Assembly: GCA_017503015.1 (NCBI GenBank)
Contig: JAFVTX010000026.1
Coordinates: 1 to 64,000, forward strand
Reading direction: 5' to 3'
Length of the DNA stretch: 64,000 nt
DNA from: Fibrobacter sp.
GTDB taxonomy: Bacteria; Fibrobacterota; Fibrobacteria; Fibrobacterales; Fibrobacteraceae
Within the stretch, counting starts at the first letter, position 1; every line of letters begins with the position of its first letter. Below, one piece after another: positions 1 through 10,600 of the stretch. A program made the position numbers and the translations under genes. Below the pieces are notes generated by a model. It saw nothing but the letters and a program-made list of their open reading frames with translations, ran no database searches and was not told the origin of the DNA.

Positions 1-2
1 GA

Positions 3-485
3 AATGCTTCGGTGCTTTCTTTTTTGATGTCTGTTGAACTTATATATTCTAGGTTGTTCTCGCCATTGTATTTAAGAATGTCTTCTTTAAAAAAGAACGA
101 AAAAGTTGATGTTTTTGCTGTTGCTGGGTCTTTGTTTATGGTTGATGCTCGTAAGTTTGCAGAAAAAAAATTATATGACGAAAATATGTTCCTGTATTTT
201 GAAGAATTTGTACTTGGAAAAAATTGTCAGCAGGACCGTTATAAAACTGCTTTACTTCCTAAAATTTTTTTCATTCATAATCATTCTGTTTCAATTTCAA
301 AAACATACAGAAGTGTGTTAAAAAAACAATTCATATATTTACAAAGCTATCGTTATGTTCTAAAAAATTATTTCTTGGCAAATTCTTTTCTTTATTTTGC
401 TTCATATGTAATGAGTGGCATATCTTTAATGGAGGTTTTTGTGTGGAGTAATCTATGTAGATTTTATAGGACTGGACGTTGTTAA
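3..485 (+). CDS. Glycosyltransferase family 2, C-terminal part
   Basis: The frame is open to the left edge, so only the C-terminal ~160 residues are seen. They contain GSLFMVDARKF, then a DENMFLYFEE stretch, then a late IHNHS. This is the order of the acceptor-side half of GT2 enzymes of the rhamnosyltransferase type (a small-residue/aliphatic strand, an F-hydrophobic-E-D/E base motif, a late His). The family moves a sugar from a nucleotide donor to a growing glycan at the inner membrane face. The DNA is very AT-rich, like the next three genes. The donor and acceptor cannot be told. An internal GTG at 12 exists but has no clear ribosome site, so I treat the gene as truncated by the window. 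Confidence 0.6.
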   Translation, partial: NASVLSFLMSVELIYSRLFSPLYLRMSSLKKNEKVDVFAVAGSLFMVDARKFAEKKLYDENMFLYFEEFVLGKNCQQDRYKTALLPKIFFIHNHSVSISKTYRSVLKKQFIYLQSYRYVLKNYFLANSFLYFASYVMSGISLMEVFVWSNLCRFYRTGRC

Positions 486-523
486 ATGGTTGTTTAAAAG
501 AGTTTGATTTAGGGATTTTCTAT

Positions 524-1423
524 ATGAAATTTGAAGATTGTTACAGGGCTCTTGAAAAATTAAATGCAGAGTATTTAAAGCTCGAAAATTCTTCAGAACT
601 GAAAGTAGGTAAGATTATTAAGGTCGTGTTATCTATGAATGTTTGGAGAATATATGCGTGTGTTGTTTCTGCCATAAGGGCGAGAAAAATTAAGAATGTT
701 GAGCTTTCGTCATCTGTGGCTTACTCTCGTGGTGCTTTTGTTGATGACGATAAGAAAGTTGCTGTTTATAGCTGTATCACTGGAAAGTATGATGTTATGT
801 CAAGCCCTTTGTTAATTGATGATCAACTTGACTATTATTTAATTAGCGATGTTGACTCGAAAGTTGATTCCGTGTGGACGCATCTCTCAATTCCTTTGGA
901 TGCTACAAAATATGGTGGCGGAATGGTGAACCGTTTTTGTAAATTGAATCCTTGGATTTACTTTCAAAATTATGATTATTCGATTTATGTAGATGGAAAT
1001 ATTGAGATAGTTTCTGATATCCGTAGTCTGTGCTCTTTGGCTAGAGACTCAAAAATAGGTATTGCTATGCATTTACATGACTCTCGTGATTGTGTTTATA
1101 AAGAACGAGACGTCTGTAAATTATATAAGCGAGGTAATGCTGAAGCAATTGATAAACAACTAAATAAATTTCGTGCAGAGGGGTTTCCTGAGCATTTTGG
1201 TATGGTTGAAGCAACTATAATTATTGTTGACCTGAAAAATGAGACGGCTAAGAAAATTATGTCTGCTTGGTGGAGCGAATTGGAATGTTCTAATAGTGGC
1301 CGTGATCAAATTTCTTTTCCTTATGTGTTATGGAAAAACGGTTATAGGATAGAAGATGTTGGCTGTTTAGGCAATAATCGACGAAAAAATCCGAAGTTTA
1401 GGACAAAGTCACATGGTGGGTGA
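524..1423 (+). CDS. DUF616 (TOD1/MUCI70-like) glycosyltransferase-like protein
   Basis: About 299 residues. Family hallmarks: KVAVYSCITGKYD near the N terminus, a YYLISD strand, the WIYFQNYDYSIYVDGNIEI core with a D-G-N in place of a DxD, and WWSELECSNSGRDQISFPYV near the end. DUF616 proteins are nucleotide-sugar-dependent glycosyltransferase-like proteins, found in bacterial capsule and O-antigen clusters and in plants. I chose the ATG at 524 because AGGGA lies 8 nt upstream; the frame also opens from a TTG at 479 that would overlap the previous gene by 7 nt. It sits between glycosyltransferases in the same direction, so a role in the same glycan is likely. The substrate is unknown. Confidence 0.75.
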   Translation: MKFEDCYRALEKLNAEYLKLENSSELKVGKIIKVVLSMNVWRIYACVVSAIRARKIKNVELSSSVAYSRGAFVDDDKKVAVYSCITGKYDVMSSPLLIDDQLDYYLISDVDSKVDSVWTHLSIPLDATKYGGGMVNRFCKLNPWIYFQNYDYSIYVDGNIEIVSDIRSLCSLARDSKIGIAMHLHDSRDCVYKERDVCKLYKRGNAEAIDKQLNKFRAEGFPEHFGMVEATIIIVDLKNETAKKIMSAWWSELECSNSGRDQISFPYVLWKNGYRIEDVGCLGNNRRKNPKFRTKSHGG

Positions 1424-1429
1424 TGAAAT

Positions 1430-2581
1430 ATGAATATATTGATATATGTAAATTCTTTAGATGGAGGTGGTGCTGAACGAGTTGCGGCATTATGGGCCAA
1501 AGGTTTTTTTGAGAACCATCATAATGTAAGCATTGCTGTCAATTATATAAATTCTATCTCGCATTATGAAGTACCTGATGGTGTGAGAATTTATCGTCCA
1601 TTTGCTGTCTATGATTCTCTACAGAAAATTTTTCCATGCTTGTTATGGGATCAGATATTTAGTCGCATCTATAATTTTGTTTCTGAAAAGGTCAAGAGAC
1701 ACCTTTTGGGAAAGATTTTGTCTAAAGTGAACCCAGAAATAATTATAGTTGTTTTGCCAGAGTTGTATGATCGGATAAGGACTGCTCAAAACATATGTAA
1801 TAAAAAAATTTTGACTATTGTAACGGATCATAATTCTTATGAAAGGCCTGATAATGCGCCTTTTTCACCATTACAGTTAGAATTAAAATTTAAGAAATGC
1901 TATGAATATGATTATTTAACTGTGCTAACTAAGGTTGATCAATCTATATTATTGAAGACGATGAAAAAATCTTTTATGAATAAGGTCTCGGTTCTTCCGA
2001 ACCCACTATCGTATGAGCCCTCAAATGATGTTCCGCCTAAAGAAAAGATTGTTCTAGCCGTGGGACGATTAAATGTGTGGTTCTGCAAAGGGTTTGACTT
2101 GTTATTAAAGGTATGGGCAAAAATTAGTAAGGATTTCCCAGACTGGAAATTAGAAATTGCAGGTAATGGTGATAAAACTTTTTTATTGAAAATTTGCGAG
2201 AAATTGAATATTACAAATAGTGTTGTTTTTTTGGGATATGTAAATGTTAAAGAATACTATGAGAAGGCTTCAATTTTTGTTATGAGTAGCCGCTATGAAG
2301 GCTTTGGGATGGCTCTTACTGAAGCTATGAGTCAAGGTTGTGCGTGTGTGGCTTGTGATTATAATGGTCGCCAACGTGAAATTATAGAGAATGAGTCACA
2401 AGGGTTGATTTGTAATCCAGATGACGAAAGTTCGATTGAAAGCGCATTGCGTAGAGTCCTTTCTGATGAGGGGTATCGTTTTTATATACAAAAAAATGCT
2501 ATTGAACGATCTAAATATTATGGTTTGTCAAATATAATGAATTGTTGGAATGGAATATTTAAGAAAATAGGTCTGGTGTAA
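1430..2581 (+). CDS. Glycosyltransferase family 4
   Basis: 383 residues with a GT-B layout. The N-terminal Rossmann half opens with MNILIYVNSLDGGGAERVA, the usual acceptor-side glycine loop. The C-terminal half has VLAVGRLN, a GNGD strand, and EGFGMALTEAM, the E-x7-E nucleotide-sugar-binding motif. GT4 enzymes are retaining transferases acting on lipid-linked glycans at the cytoplasmic membrane face. It starts 6 nt after the DUF616 gene, in the same operon. The base composition is AT-rich. The donor sugar cannot be assigned. Confidence 0.85.
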   Translation: MNILIYVNSLDGGGAERVAALWAKGFFENHHNVSIAVNYINSISHYEVPDGVRIYRPFAVYDSLQKIFPCLLWDQIFSRIYNFVSEKVKRHLLGKILSKVNPEIIIVVLPELYDRIRTAQNICNKKILTIVTDHNSYERPDNAPFSPLQLELKFKKCYEYDYLTVLTKVDQSILLKTMKKSFMNKVSVLPNPLSYEPSNDVPPKEKIVLAVGRLNVWFCKGFDLLLKVWAKISKDFPDWKLEIAGNGDKTFLLKICEKLNITNSVVFLGYVNVKEYYEKASIFVMSSRYEGFGMALTEAMSQGCACVACDYNGRQREIIENESQGLICNPDDESSIESALRRVLSDEGYRFYIQKNAIERSKYYGLSNIMNCWNGIFKKIGLV

Positions 2582-2622
2582 TCTGTATAAAAGGCTCGTT
2601 AATATTAAAAAGGATGATAAAT

Positions 2623-3756
2623 ATGAAAGTTGGTGTTGTAACGTATTCTAGCACAATAGATAATTATGGACAGGTTTTACAATATCTAGCCACACAAGAA
2701 TTTCTAAAGGATTTTGATTTTGATGTTTTTTTATTACGAGAAAAAGTAAATAATCCCTTGTGGAAACGTTTGCTTAGACCTTTATATTATTTTATAAAAA
2801 ATATTATTTTACGTAAAAGATTAGATTCTGAATTCAAACAAAAAAGAATGAAATTTAAGAAATGGCATTCTATTTCCGATAAAATGGAAAAAAAACATCC
2901 AAGACATTTTGAAGAGTTTCGAAAAAAAAATTTTAAGATTGTTGAAGACGATGGATCGTATTTTTATAATGCTAAATTTGATGCTTTTTGTGCGGGAAGT
3001 GATCAGATTTGGTCTGAGTCTCCGTTTTATTATTTTTTGAGGTTTGCCCCAAAAGAATGTATTCGCTTTAGTGTTGCGTCTAGTGTGGGTCATCGTCCAA
3101 TTACAAATGAATTTGTAAATGATGTTAAGGAAGATCTATCCCTTTTTTCTTTCATTACTGTACGAGAAAAGAATGGAGTTGAACTTTGTCGAAAGGCTGG
3201 GCGTTGTGATGCTCATTTAGTTTTAGATCCGACTTTTTTAATATCTAGTGATAGGTATTTTCGTTTTTCTTTGCCGTTGAGAAAAAAACGACCCTATATT
3301 TTTTTGTATTTGTTGGGTGCTGATATTTCTGTGTCAGTTGAAGATATTTTTAGTTTTGCTGAAGAGAAAAATATGGATGTGAAATATGTGGCAAGCCAGG
3401 GACGATGTGATTCGTTTCCAAAAATATATGCAACTGTAGAGGAGTGGCTGTCATTACTTGTGAATGCTGATTATGTGCTTACAAATTCTTTTCATGGAAT
3501 GGCGCTTTCCTTAATACATCATAAAAACTTTTTAGTATTTCCAGTTGTAGGTGTTCTTTCTACGCTAAATGGTCGAATAGAAAACATTGCAAGTATATTT
3601 GCCTTGACAAGTCGAATATATGATAAATCGATGGAAATACTTTTTGATTCAATAGATTGGTGCGGAGTTGATTCTGTGATTGAAAAAAATAAACAATTTA
3701 TGAGTTCGTTGATGGGTACATTGGTTCATAAAAAATGCAATCTCAACTTAAAATAG
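2623..3756 (+). CDS. Polysaccharide pyruvyl transferase family protein
   Basis: 377 residues. Family features are the N-terminal VGVVTYSSTIDNYGQVLQY, the central DAFCAGSDQIW, RFSVASSVG, and the late LTNSFHGMALSL with the conserved S-F-H-G. The family (CsaB/WcaK type) transfers pyruvate from phosphoenolpyruvate to sugars as a ketal; some members have other roles. An upstream ATG at 2614 is possible, but AAAAAGGA at about 2606-2613 suits the ATG at 2623. The gene overlaps the flippase by 22 nt. Its partner in many clusters, an FrhB-like Fe-S protein, lies four genes downstream (6302). AT-rich. Confidence 0.8.
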   Translation: MKVGVVTYSSTIDNYGQVLQYLATQEFLKDFDFDVFLLREKVNNPLWKRLLRPLYYFIKNIILRKRLDSEFKQKRMKFKKWHSISDKMEKKHPRHFEEFRKKNFKIVEDDGSYFYNAKFDAFCAGSDQIWSESPFYYFLRFAPKECIRFSVASSVGHRPITNEFVNDVKEDLSLFSFITVREKNGVELCRKAGRCDAHLVLDPTFLISSDRYFRFSLPLRKKRPYIFLYLLGADISVSVEDIFSFAEEKNMDVKYVASQGRCDSFPKIYATVEEWLSLLVNADYVLTNSFHGMALSLIHHKNFLVFPVVGVLSTLNGRIENIASIFALTSRIYDKSMEILFDSIDWCGVDSVIEKNKQFMSSLMGTLVHKKCNLNLK

Positions 3757-5249
3757 GTGCGTTGCTCTCGTATGTAGTTCTTGCTCTCCAAAACTTGGTG
3801 GGCCTGCTGTATACGCCATTTATGCTTCGCATGATGGGCAAGTCGGAGTATGGCCTTTATTCCATTGCTGCGTCTATTATCGCTTATTTGACCATCCTTG
3901 ATTTGGGCTTTGGTAACGCTATTGTCCGCTATACGGCGAAATTCAGGGCAGAAAATAAAAAAGAAGAACAGTATGAAATGTTTGGAATGTTTTTCTTGCT
4001 GTATTGTGGCATCGGCCTGATTGCTTTGTTGGCTGGTGGCGTTTTGTATTGGAATGCGGAAAATATCTTTGACGCTTCGATGACGGTGAATGAACTTTCT
4101 CGAACGAAAATCATTCTTGCCTTGATGGTTTTCAATTTGGCGGTTACGTTCCCGTTCGGTCTTTTTGGCTCAATCATTACGGCGTACGAACAGTTTGTTT
4201 TTCAGAAAGTAATCGCCATTGTGCGTATCATTTTGAATACAGCGACGATGATCGTCCTTTTGAATTTGGGCTACAAGGCTATCGCCATGGTGGTTGTTGC
4301 GACGATTTTCAATGTTTTGACACTTGGTCTAAATTTTTGGTATTGTAAGCATTATTTGAAAATTAAATTGAAATTTGCCAGATTCAAGTGGGACTTTTTG
4401 AAAGAAGTCTCGATTTATTCTTTCTGGATTTTCTTGAATGTCATTATGGATCGTATTTATTGGAGCACTGGTCAGTTTGTGCTTGGAGCATACGCTGGCA
4501 CGGTCGTTGTCGCGGTATTTGCGGTCGCCATTCAGTTGGAACACATGTATATGAGTTTTTCAACGGCCATTAGTGGGGTGTTTTTACCGAAAGTGACGGC
4601 TATGGCTGTGCGAGAATCCGATGGTAGGGCGATTTCAGATTTGTTCATCAAGACGGGTCGAATCCAGTATTGTGTGATGATTTTGGTGCTTACAGGGTTC
4701 TTCCTTTTTGGTCGACAGTTTATTCGCCTATGGGCAGGCGAGGGCTATGACGATGCCTATATTATTGCGATGCTGTTCTTTGTTCCGTTGACGGTGCCGC
4801 TGATTCAGAATTTGGGTATCACGATTTTACAGGCCCGCAATCAGATGAAGTTCCGATCGCTTCTTTATTTGGTTATTTCTCTTGTGAGTCTAGGTGCGCA
4901 AATCCCGTTATCCAAGTATTATGGCGGAATCGGTTGTGCTTGTGCTATTGCGGGTGCACTTGTGTTAGGGCAGATTATCGTGATGAATGTGTATTATCAG
5001 GTCAAGCAGAAGATTGATATTGTCGGATTCTGGATTGAAATCATAAAGATGTCTATTATTCCTGGTATATTGACCGTGCTGACTTACTACGTTTTGCAGC
5101 AATGTGCCCTTGATACGGTTGTGAAACTCGTTGCGGGTATAGTCCTTTATCTTGTGGTTTATTTGCCGCTATTCTTTAAGCTCTCGATGAACGCCTACGA
5201 ACGCGACTTGATTTTGAAACCGATTAAGAAAATTTTGAAGAGCCGATAG
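3735..5249 (+). CDS. Oligosaccharide flippase (Wzx/MOP superfamily)
   Basis: 504 residues with about 14 predicted membrane helices. The N terminus LQNLVGLLYTPFMLRMMGKSEYGLYSIA is typical of the MOP/PST flippase family, which moves undecaprenyl-linked repeat units across the inner membrane. It overlaps the pyruvyl transferase by 22 nt, which implies translational coupling. From this gene on the base composition is less AT-rich than in the preceding glycosyltransferases, which suggests a mosaic cluster. No polymerase (Wzy) is seen in the window and may lie to the left. Confidence 0.85.
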   Translation: MQSQLKIGALLSYVVLALQNLVGLLYTPFMLRMMGKSEYGLYSIAASIIAYLTILDLGFGNAIVRYTAKFRAENKKEEQYEMFGMFFLLYCGIGLIALLAGGVLYWNAENIFDASMTVNELSRTKIILALMVFNLAVTFPFGLFGSIITAYEQFVFQKVIAIVRIILNTATMIVLLNLGYKAIAMVVVATIFNVLTLGLNFWYCKHYLKIKLKFARFKWDFLKEVSIYSFWIFLNVIMDRIYWSTGQFVLGAYAGTVVVAVFAVAIQLEHMYMSFSTAISGVFLPKVTAMAVRESDGRAISDLFIKTGRIQYCVMILVLTGFFLFGRQFIRLWAGEGYDDAYIIAMLFFVPLTVPLIQNLGITILQARNQMKFRSLLYLVISLVSLGAQIPLSKYYGGIGCACAIAGALVLGQIIVMNVYYQVKQKIDIVGFWIEIIKMSIIPGILTVLTYYVLQQCALDTVVKLVAGIVLYLVVYLPLFFKLSMNAYERDLILKPIKKILKSR

Positions 5250-5262
5250 AGTTTGGTCTTAT

Positions 5263-6300
5263 ATGGAACAAAAGCGTGAGACATATTATGATTTCTTAAG
5301 AGGATGCGCAATCATCTTTGTTATCTTGATACACTCTTTTGCAATTTCTTTTGCTGGCGAAATCTTTCCAGTTCCGTCCGTAATCCTACGAAATTTTTTT
5401 AATATTGCTGTTCCTGTTTTTCTTGCTTGTAGCGGTTTCTTTATGGCTCGTAAGCAAATAGATGGAAATAATTATTTGCTGTTTTTTAAGAAACATTTTT
5501 TTAGAGTCTATTTACCAGTTCTCTTTTGTTCAATTCCGCTATTTGCGATAGACATTGCCTGTGATCGAAGTGTGTTAAAGAGCGTATTTCTATTATTTTT
5601 TTGTGGCTACTCGGTTTATTATTTCGTTGCTGTAATTATTCAATGTTATCTTTTGTTGCCTTTCCTGAATTTACTTTATAATAAAGGCAAAAATGTGTAT
5701 GTCGTTGTAATGGTCTGTTCTTTATTGCTCTCGGTTTGCGGATGGTTTGTTAAGTCTTATGTTCTGCCCAAATTAGGAATGTCGCTACCGTTAATTGCTT
5801 ATGCGGGTGGTTTTTGGATGTGGAGTGTTTTCTTCATATTTGGTTATTATTTGGGACGAAAAAAAGAACGAATTTACCCTATAAGATTATGGATTTTGTT
5901 GTCCTTTTTGTCTTTTGTTTTATGTATTTTCGAAAGTTTGTTTTTGGATAAATTGGGTTATGGTATTGGTGTGGGGCAGAAACCATCGGCAATGCTATTT
6001 TCATTTTGTTTAATTCCCCTTTTGTTTTCTGAAAAAATCAAAGATACTTTTGATAATTTAAATTGTAAAGGAACGATCTTTTTAAGTTCCATCGGGTTTT
6101 ACTCTTTTGGGATATACCTAATTCATTGCTATGTTCTTTTGGCTTACCGCATTGCTGTAAAAAAATGTTTACACGCTCCCGTGGACGGATATTTGCAATG
6201 GGTTTGTCTGACAACAGCTGTTTTAATGATTTCCTATGGTTTTCTTTGGGGAATGAAAAAGTTTTTTCCGCGGTTGACTAGGGTTTGTTTAGGAGTTTAG
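5263..6300 (+). CDS. Acyltransferase 3 family membrane protein
   Basis: 345 residues, about ten membrane helices. The N terminus YYDFLRGCAIIFVILIHSFAI carries the conserved Arg and helix-1 His of acyltransferase-3 (OafA/YrhL) proteins. These pass acyl groups from cytoplasmic acyl-CoA to sugars outside the membrane, for example O-acetylation of O-antigen or capsule. It follows the flippase after 13 nt and is followed at once by the FrhB-like gene, so it probably decorates the same polymer. Confidence 0.8.
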   Translation: MEQKRETYYDFLRGCAIIFVILIHSFAISFAGEIFPVPSVILRNFFNIAVPVFLACSGFFMARKQIDGNNYLLFFKKHFFRVYLPVLFCSIPLFAIDIACDRSVLKSVFLLFFCGYSVYYFVAVIIQCYLLLPFLNLLYNKGKNVYVVVMVCSLLLSVCGWFVKSYVLPKLGMSLPLIAYAGGFWMWSVFFIFGYYLGRKKERIYPIRLWILLSFLSFVLCIFESLFLDKLGYGIGVGQKPSAMLFSFCLIPLLFSEKIKDTFDNLNCKGTIFLSSIGFYSFGIYLIHCYVLLAYRIAVKKCLHAPVDGYLQWVCLTTAVLMISYGFLWGMKKFFPRLTRVCLGV

Positions 6301-6301
6301 C

Positions 6302-7477
6302 GTGAATATCCCCGTTCAGAACTGTTCCTCCTGTGCGGCTTGTGCCAATGTCTGCGCCCGTAGCGCGATTTCTATGCAGTTGGATGTCGAGGGCTTCTAC
6401 CGCCCCGTCATAGATGCTGAAAAATGCGTGCAATGCGGAGCTTGTGAACGGATTTGCCCATGGAACAAGCCTGTCGAAAACCCGAATGTCGCGGATGTTT
6501 CGCCGAAAACGGTGGCCGCCTACGCGAAGGACGAGTCTGTCCGTCTGCTGTCTTCCAGCGGCGGAATCTTCACCGTATTGGCGGAACGTGTCCTGGATGA
6601 CGGCGGGGTAGTGGCCGGTGTTGCTCAGACTGCTCCGACCCGTTTCGGGCACATCATTGTTGACAACAAGGCGGACTTGGAAAAACTGCGCGGATCCAAG
6701 TATGTGCAGGCCGATGTCGGGCTCGTGTATCGCGAAGTCCGTAGTTTGCTCAAGGCAGGGCGCAAGGTTCTGTTCTCTGGGACGCCCTGTCAGGTGGCGG
6801 GCCTTTATGCGGTACTTGGCAATGCTGCCGCCTCTGCTGACCTGTTTACGGTGGATATTGTGTGCCACGGCACGCCCAGCGTGAAGGTCTTCGAGAAATA
6901 CGTCCGGGAAATGGAGAAAACGGGCAATTCTGCTCTGGACGGCGTCAATTTCCGCGACAAGTCGGAAGGCTGGAGCGGCTATGCGCTGCTGCATCGTTTC
7001 AGGTCCGGAAAATACGTATCTGTGCATCATGGCCGCTCGAAATACATGCGCCTGTTCCTGAGCCGCATTTGTCAAAATGTCTCCTGCGATGACTGCCATT
7101 ACCGCAAACTCCCCCGGATTGCCGACATCACCCTGGGCGACTACTGGGGCATATCCAGGTATCACCCCGAAATGAACGACAACAAGGGAACATCGGTTGT
7201 TCTGCTGAATACTACTCCGGGTAGTATGCTGTTCGAATCCGTCGCCGACAAGGTCGTCCAATGTGACTCCAAGGTCGAATACGCCATTGCCGGTAACCCC
7301 TGCATCGTCTGCTCCAGTACGCCGCACCCCAAGCGCGCCGAATTCTTCGCCAACCTGGACAAATACACCCTCGACCAGCTGATAAAGATGTATTGCCCTT
7401 TCCCGTCACCCCTCAAGCGGGTGTATATCCGGATGCGTGGGCTGCTCGGGCGGGTCAAGCGGAAAATTGCGGGGTAG
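6302..7477 (+). CDS. F420 hydrogenase/dehydrogenase beta-subunit family Fe-S protein
   Basis: 391 residues. Two ferredoxin-type 4Fe-4S motifs open the protein: CSSCAACANVC at about residue 8 and CVQCGACERICPW at about residue 40. FrhB-type N- and C-terminal domains follow (SSSGGIFTVLA, LFSGTPCQVAGL, ITLGDYWGI). The family reduces flavins or F420; in polysaccharide clusters it often accompanies pyruvyl transferases and its exact reaction is unclear. The start is GTG at 6302 with AGGAG at 6291-6295, one base after the acyltransferase stop. Its GC-rich codon use differs sharply from the glycosyltransferases upstream. Confidence 0.8.
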   Translation: MNIPVQNCSSCAACANVCARSAISMQLDVEGFYRPVIDAEKCVQCGACERICPWNKPVENPNVADVSPKTVAAYAKDESVRLLSSSGGIFTVLAERVLDDGGVVAGVAQTAPTRFGHIIVDNKADLEKLRGSKYVQADVGLVYREVRSLLKAGRKVLFSGTPCQVAGLYAVLGNAAASADLFTVDIVCHGTPSVKVFEKYVREMEKTGNSALDGVNFRDKSEGWSGYALLHRFRSGKYVSVHHGRSKYMRLFLSRICQNVSCDDCHYRKLPRIADITLGDYWGISRYHPEMNDNKGTSVVLLNTTPGSMLFESVADKVVQCDSKVEYAIAGNPCIVCSSTPHPKRAEFFANLDKYTLDQLIKMYCPFPSPLKRVYIRMRGLLGRVKRKIAG

Positions 7478-7501
7478 GAAGGGCTTTTCCATATTTCTGC
7501 A

Positions 7502-7571
7502 CCCGCGTTAGGGATCGAAGCCCGAAGGGCCGGGAGGACCGCTGGTGTCCCGCGCTCGGCCCTCTAGGCGG
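7502..7571. repeat. 70-nt direct repeat, copy A (left edge of defence island)
   Basis: Matches 14087-14156 at 68 of 70 positions by eye, in the same orientation. It contains AGGGCCG and CGGCCCT arms able to form a hairpin. Both copies lie just outside the AT-rich block of defence-like genes. A shorter shared tail (CGCAATTTTAT) follows at 7588-7601. Confidence 0.85.
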
Positions 7572-7587
7572 GGGAACCGTGGGGTGA

Positions 7588-7601
7588 GACCGCAATTTTA
7601 T
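7588..7601. repeat. Short shared tail, copy 1 (CCGCAATTTTAT)
   Basis: GACCGCAATTTTAT here recurs as GGCCGCAATTTTAT at 14207 and 16479, in each case in the gap after an island gene. The longer copies at 14207 and 16479 continue with similar sequence (see those entries). Confidence 0.6.
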
Positions 7602-7623
7602 ACCGCCCTTCTTTTTGGCGTTT

Positions 7624-10600
7624 TTAGGTCATTTTGTGAGTATAATCCTTTAGGTCAATGCATATAACACTGATGTTATTCTTGTATTTGCCTATTATTC
7701 CTTGCTGCAATTCTTTTTGAAGTTTGTCAGGGTCTTTTTTGAAACAGAAAACCAAATAAACGCCATTATTAACGTGGGTGTGCTCTAGGTATTTTGTTAT
7801 AAGTTGTTCACTTACAGCCGTTTTTAATTTTGGATGTTTATCGACTTTGCATTCTACACGAACTGTGTATTCGTCCATCTCTTTCCATTTAATGTTAATG
7901 TCAACACGGTTGTCGCCAATATGCTGCTCGCGTGTTGCTGTCGCAATCCTGCCATATCGATCACGCCAGCGTTGAACGATGATATCGCGACATTTGTTTT
8001 CATCACCATTGGTTAACGCAAATATTTCTTTTTGATTGTCTTCTCCGTTTTCTACGTCATCTTTGATAGACTGAAGTTTTTCGCTCACATCTATCCAAAA
8101 GTCACGGTCGTTTGAGAATGTTTTACTAAAAAACAATTCTTTTGCTTGCCTTATGTCAATTGCCTCAATGGAATCTTTGTCGTTATTTTTTGTTTTTAAT
8201 TCGTATATCTTGCTTTGAATACGGTTTGTCCAATAATCATTCGGATGTCTATCTTTGAGATCTTCCAAAATTTTTACCCATTTGTGGTCGTCCATTTGGT
8301 TCCACATTGTATGGTTGACAAACCAAGCGCACATGTCTTGTGAAGACTGGATTCCTGAATGAAATCCAAGTACTTGCTCATTATTGAATGTGGATAGAAA
8401 GATATTTACCAACTTAAAACAGTTTTCTGATGAAAGGTTTTTATATACGTTTTTGCTTTGATCAAGCATGTTAAATAGCAAAATGGCTTCATTGATGGAC
8501 CAATTGTCGGAACCATTATGAAATTTTAGGATTAGACTTGTTGTTTTGTCAATATCTTCATTTATTATCCCCATTTCTTTAATTAGGTTACTTGGTAATG
8601 TGAGTGCGTATCTGTCAATTATATTCTTGAATAATGTGATTGCGCAATCTTTTGCTGAAGATGAAAAGAGCCCATATGTCAAATCTTTTATTTTGCTTAA
8701 ACATTCATTTTTTTGCCATTTATTTTCTAATTCCGAAATGATTTTTGAAAAGATCTGTTCTTTTTCAGGGAGGTTGTAGTGGATGATCTTTTTCAAATAC
8801 TTCTCTATCAGGGAGGCTGTTTTATCTGGATTCTCTTTCTCAATAACATCACAGAAAGAATTCTTTTTTATGTTGCCGATTCGTTTCTGTAGTAAGGCTG
8901 AAATGTAAAGATAATCCTTAATACTTTTAGGGTGGATAGATTTGTATTCTTTGGTAGAGTTGAGACAAAGACAGGCATAATATAGTTCGTCTATATTTCG
9001 ACCTGCTCTAGGAGCGTGTTGCGCCAAGGATTCTAATGATAGGTATTCTTTATATGGCGATTTTTCGATGATTTTTAACAGATTCTTTTTCATTAATTCA
9101 AGAATCTGCTGGTATGTTTTTTTTGTTAGGCCTACTGATTCCTCTTTGAAGCTATTGTTAAAAAGATAATGCGGTGTTATGTATAAGAAGAAATTCCAGG
9201 CATTCTTTTTTTGTTCATCCGTTAATTTGTTGAATTTTGTTTCGTTATCTTTAATGATGTTCTGTAATCTTTCTTTGTGCTCGGCCTGGATTTTTTTACC
9301 TTCCAATTCAATTTTGGCTATTTCAGGGTCTTTTTTCCAATATTTTTTCCAAAAATCTACTAGGCCATACTGTTTTGCTAATGCTGTACAGTGTTTTTTT
9401 GCAATTTTTGTTGTATCCTTCTTGCATCGCATTCCCTCGTATATCTTCCGGAGCAAGCATTTTTTTGCGGGGAACTCAGTTTTCTTTTGAATCATTTTAC
9501 TCAAAATTTCGTAGTTTTTTTGAGGTAAAATGGAATTCTCTAAGTGTCGAAGGCCAAATTCTTTTTTCCAACATTCGCTAATGTGGTTATCATCTTGTGG
9601 AAGAATGAACTCGATAAATCGGACATAGAATTTCTGTTTTGTTTTCTCGTCCCATTGTTTTATTTTTTTAGAGATATTGCTCCAGGCATTTTCGGAAAAG
9701 GATATGTCAATTTCGTTGTGCTGTAGTAATATGCTAAATGCGTCTTCCGCGGTTTCCTTTGTCATCATTTCATAATAGAAATCACCGACAAAACATTCTA
9801 AATCATAGGCTCGCCGGGTTTCTCGCCTCAATTTTTCAGAATCTGCGTCGAAAATCTTCGAAACGATAACTTTTCTGTGTTCGTATGATATTGGCTTTCT
9901 TAAATATGAAAAATGACCATGATGTATGTCGGATGTTTCTTTATATTTCTTTATGTAGTCTATAATTTCATTGTATTTAATTTTTGATGGGTAAAGATAT
10001 CCGATGGCTTCGTCCAATATTTCGTCATCGTAATCCATTATCTCTTCGTTATAGATTTTTTCTATAATATTTTTCAGGTATGTACTATTGTTTTTTAATA
10101 ACGGCAAAAGTTGTTTCTTGTACATATCCTTGAGATTTGAATCGCAAATCATTGAATGTGCAAATTTCTGTAGATCTTTTGAAGGCGTAATGGCCGATTG
10201 CATTAAATCGCTTAGCAAGAATAGGTAATGATTATCATCATTTTTAGCAGATTTGTATTCTGTTATGAGAAAATCGTCTAATTTGGGCTCATAGAATGTA
10301 TTTGGTCCGTAATTACGGCCAATGGAAAGAAAATAAGGTGATTCCTTCGCGAAGGTCCTTATTCCCTGCAGAACATTTCTCTTGTTGCTAATGCTGAAAA
10401 GAGAATTATCCCCATAAATGTACTGCCCGTAAGGGTCGACTTCGAATAATTCCGGGCTTTCTGTAAAACAGCATGCCCATGCGAAAACACCTCTATATTC
10501 AGATGCGATTTTACTGCTCTTTGGAACCATGCATAGGTTTGTGAATCTTTTTGTTGAAAGATTCCCTTGGTCTAGCAAAAATTTTGCACTTAGAAATTCA

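Noticed and set aside
6278-7327. Long open frame opposite the FrhB-like gene
   Set aside because: It is a mirror of a GC-rich gene; the protein has no family features, while the plus-strand frame has two clear Fe-S motifs.
7502-7571. Insertion-sequence end
   Set aside because: No transposase, no terminal inverted repeats and no clear target duplication around either copy.
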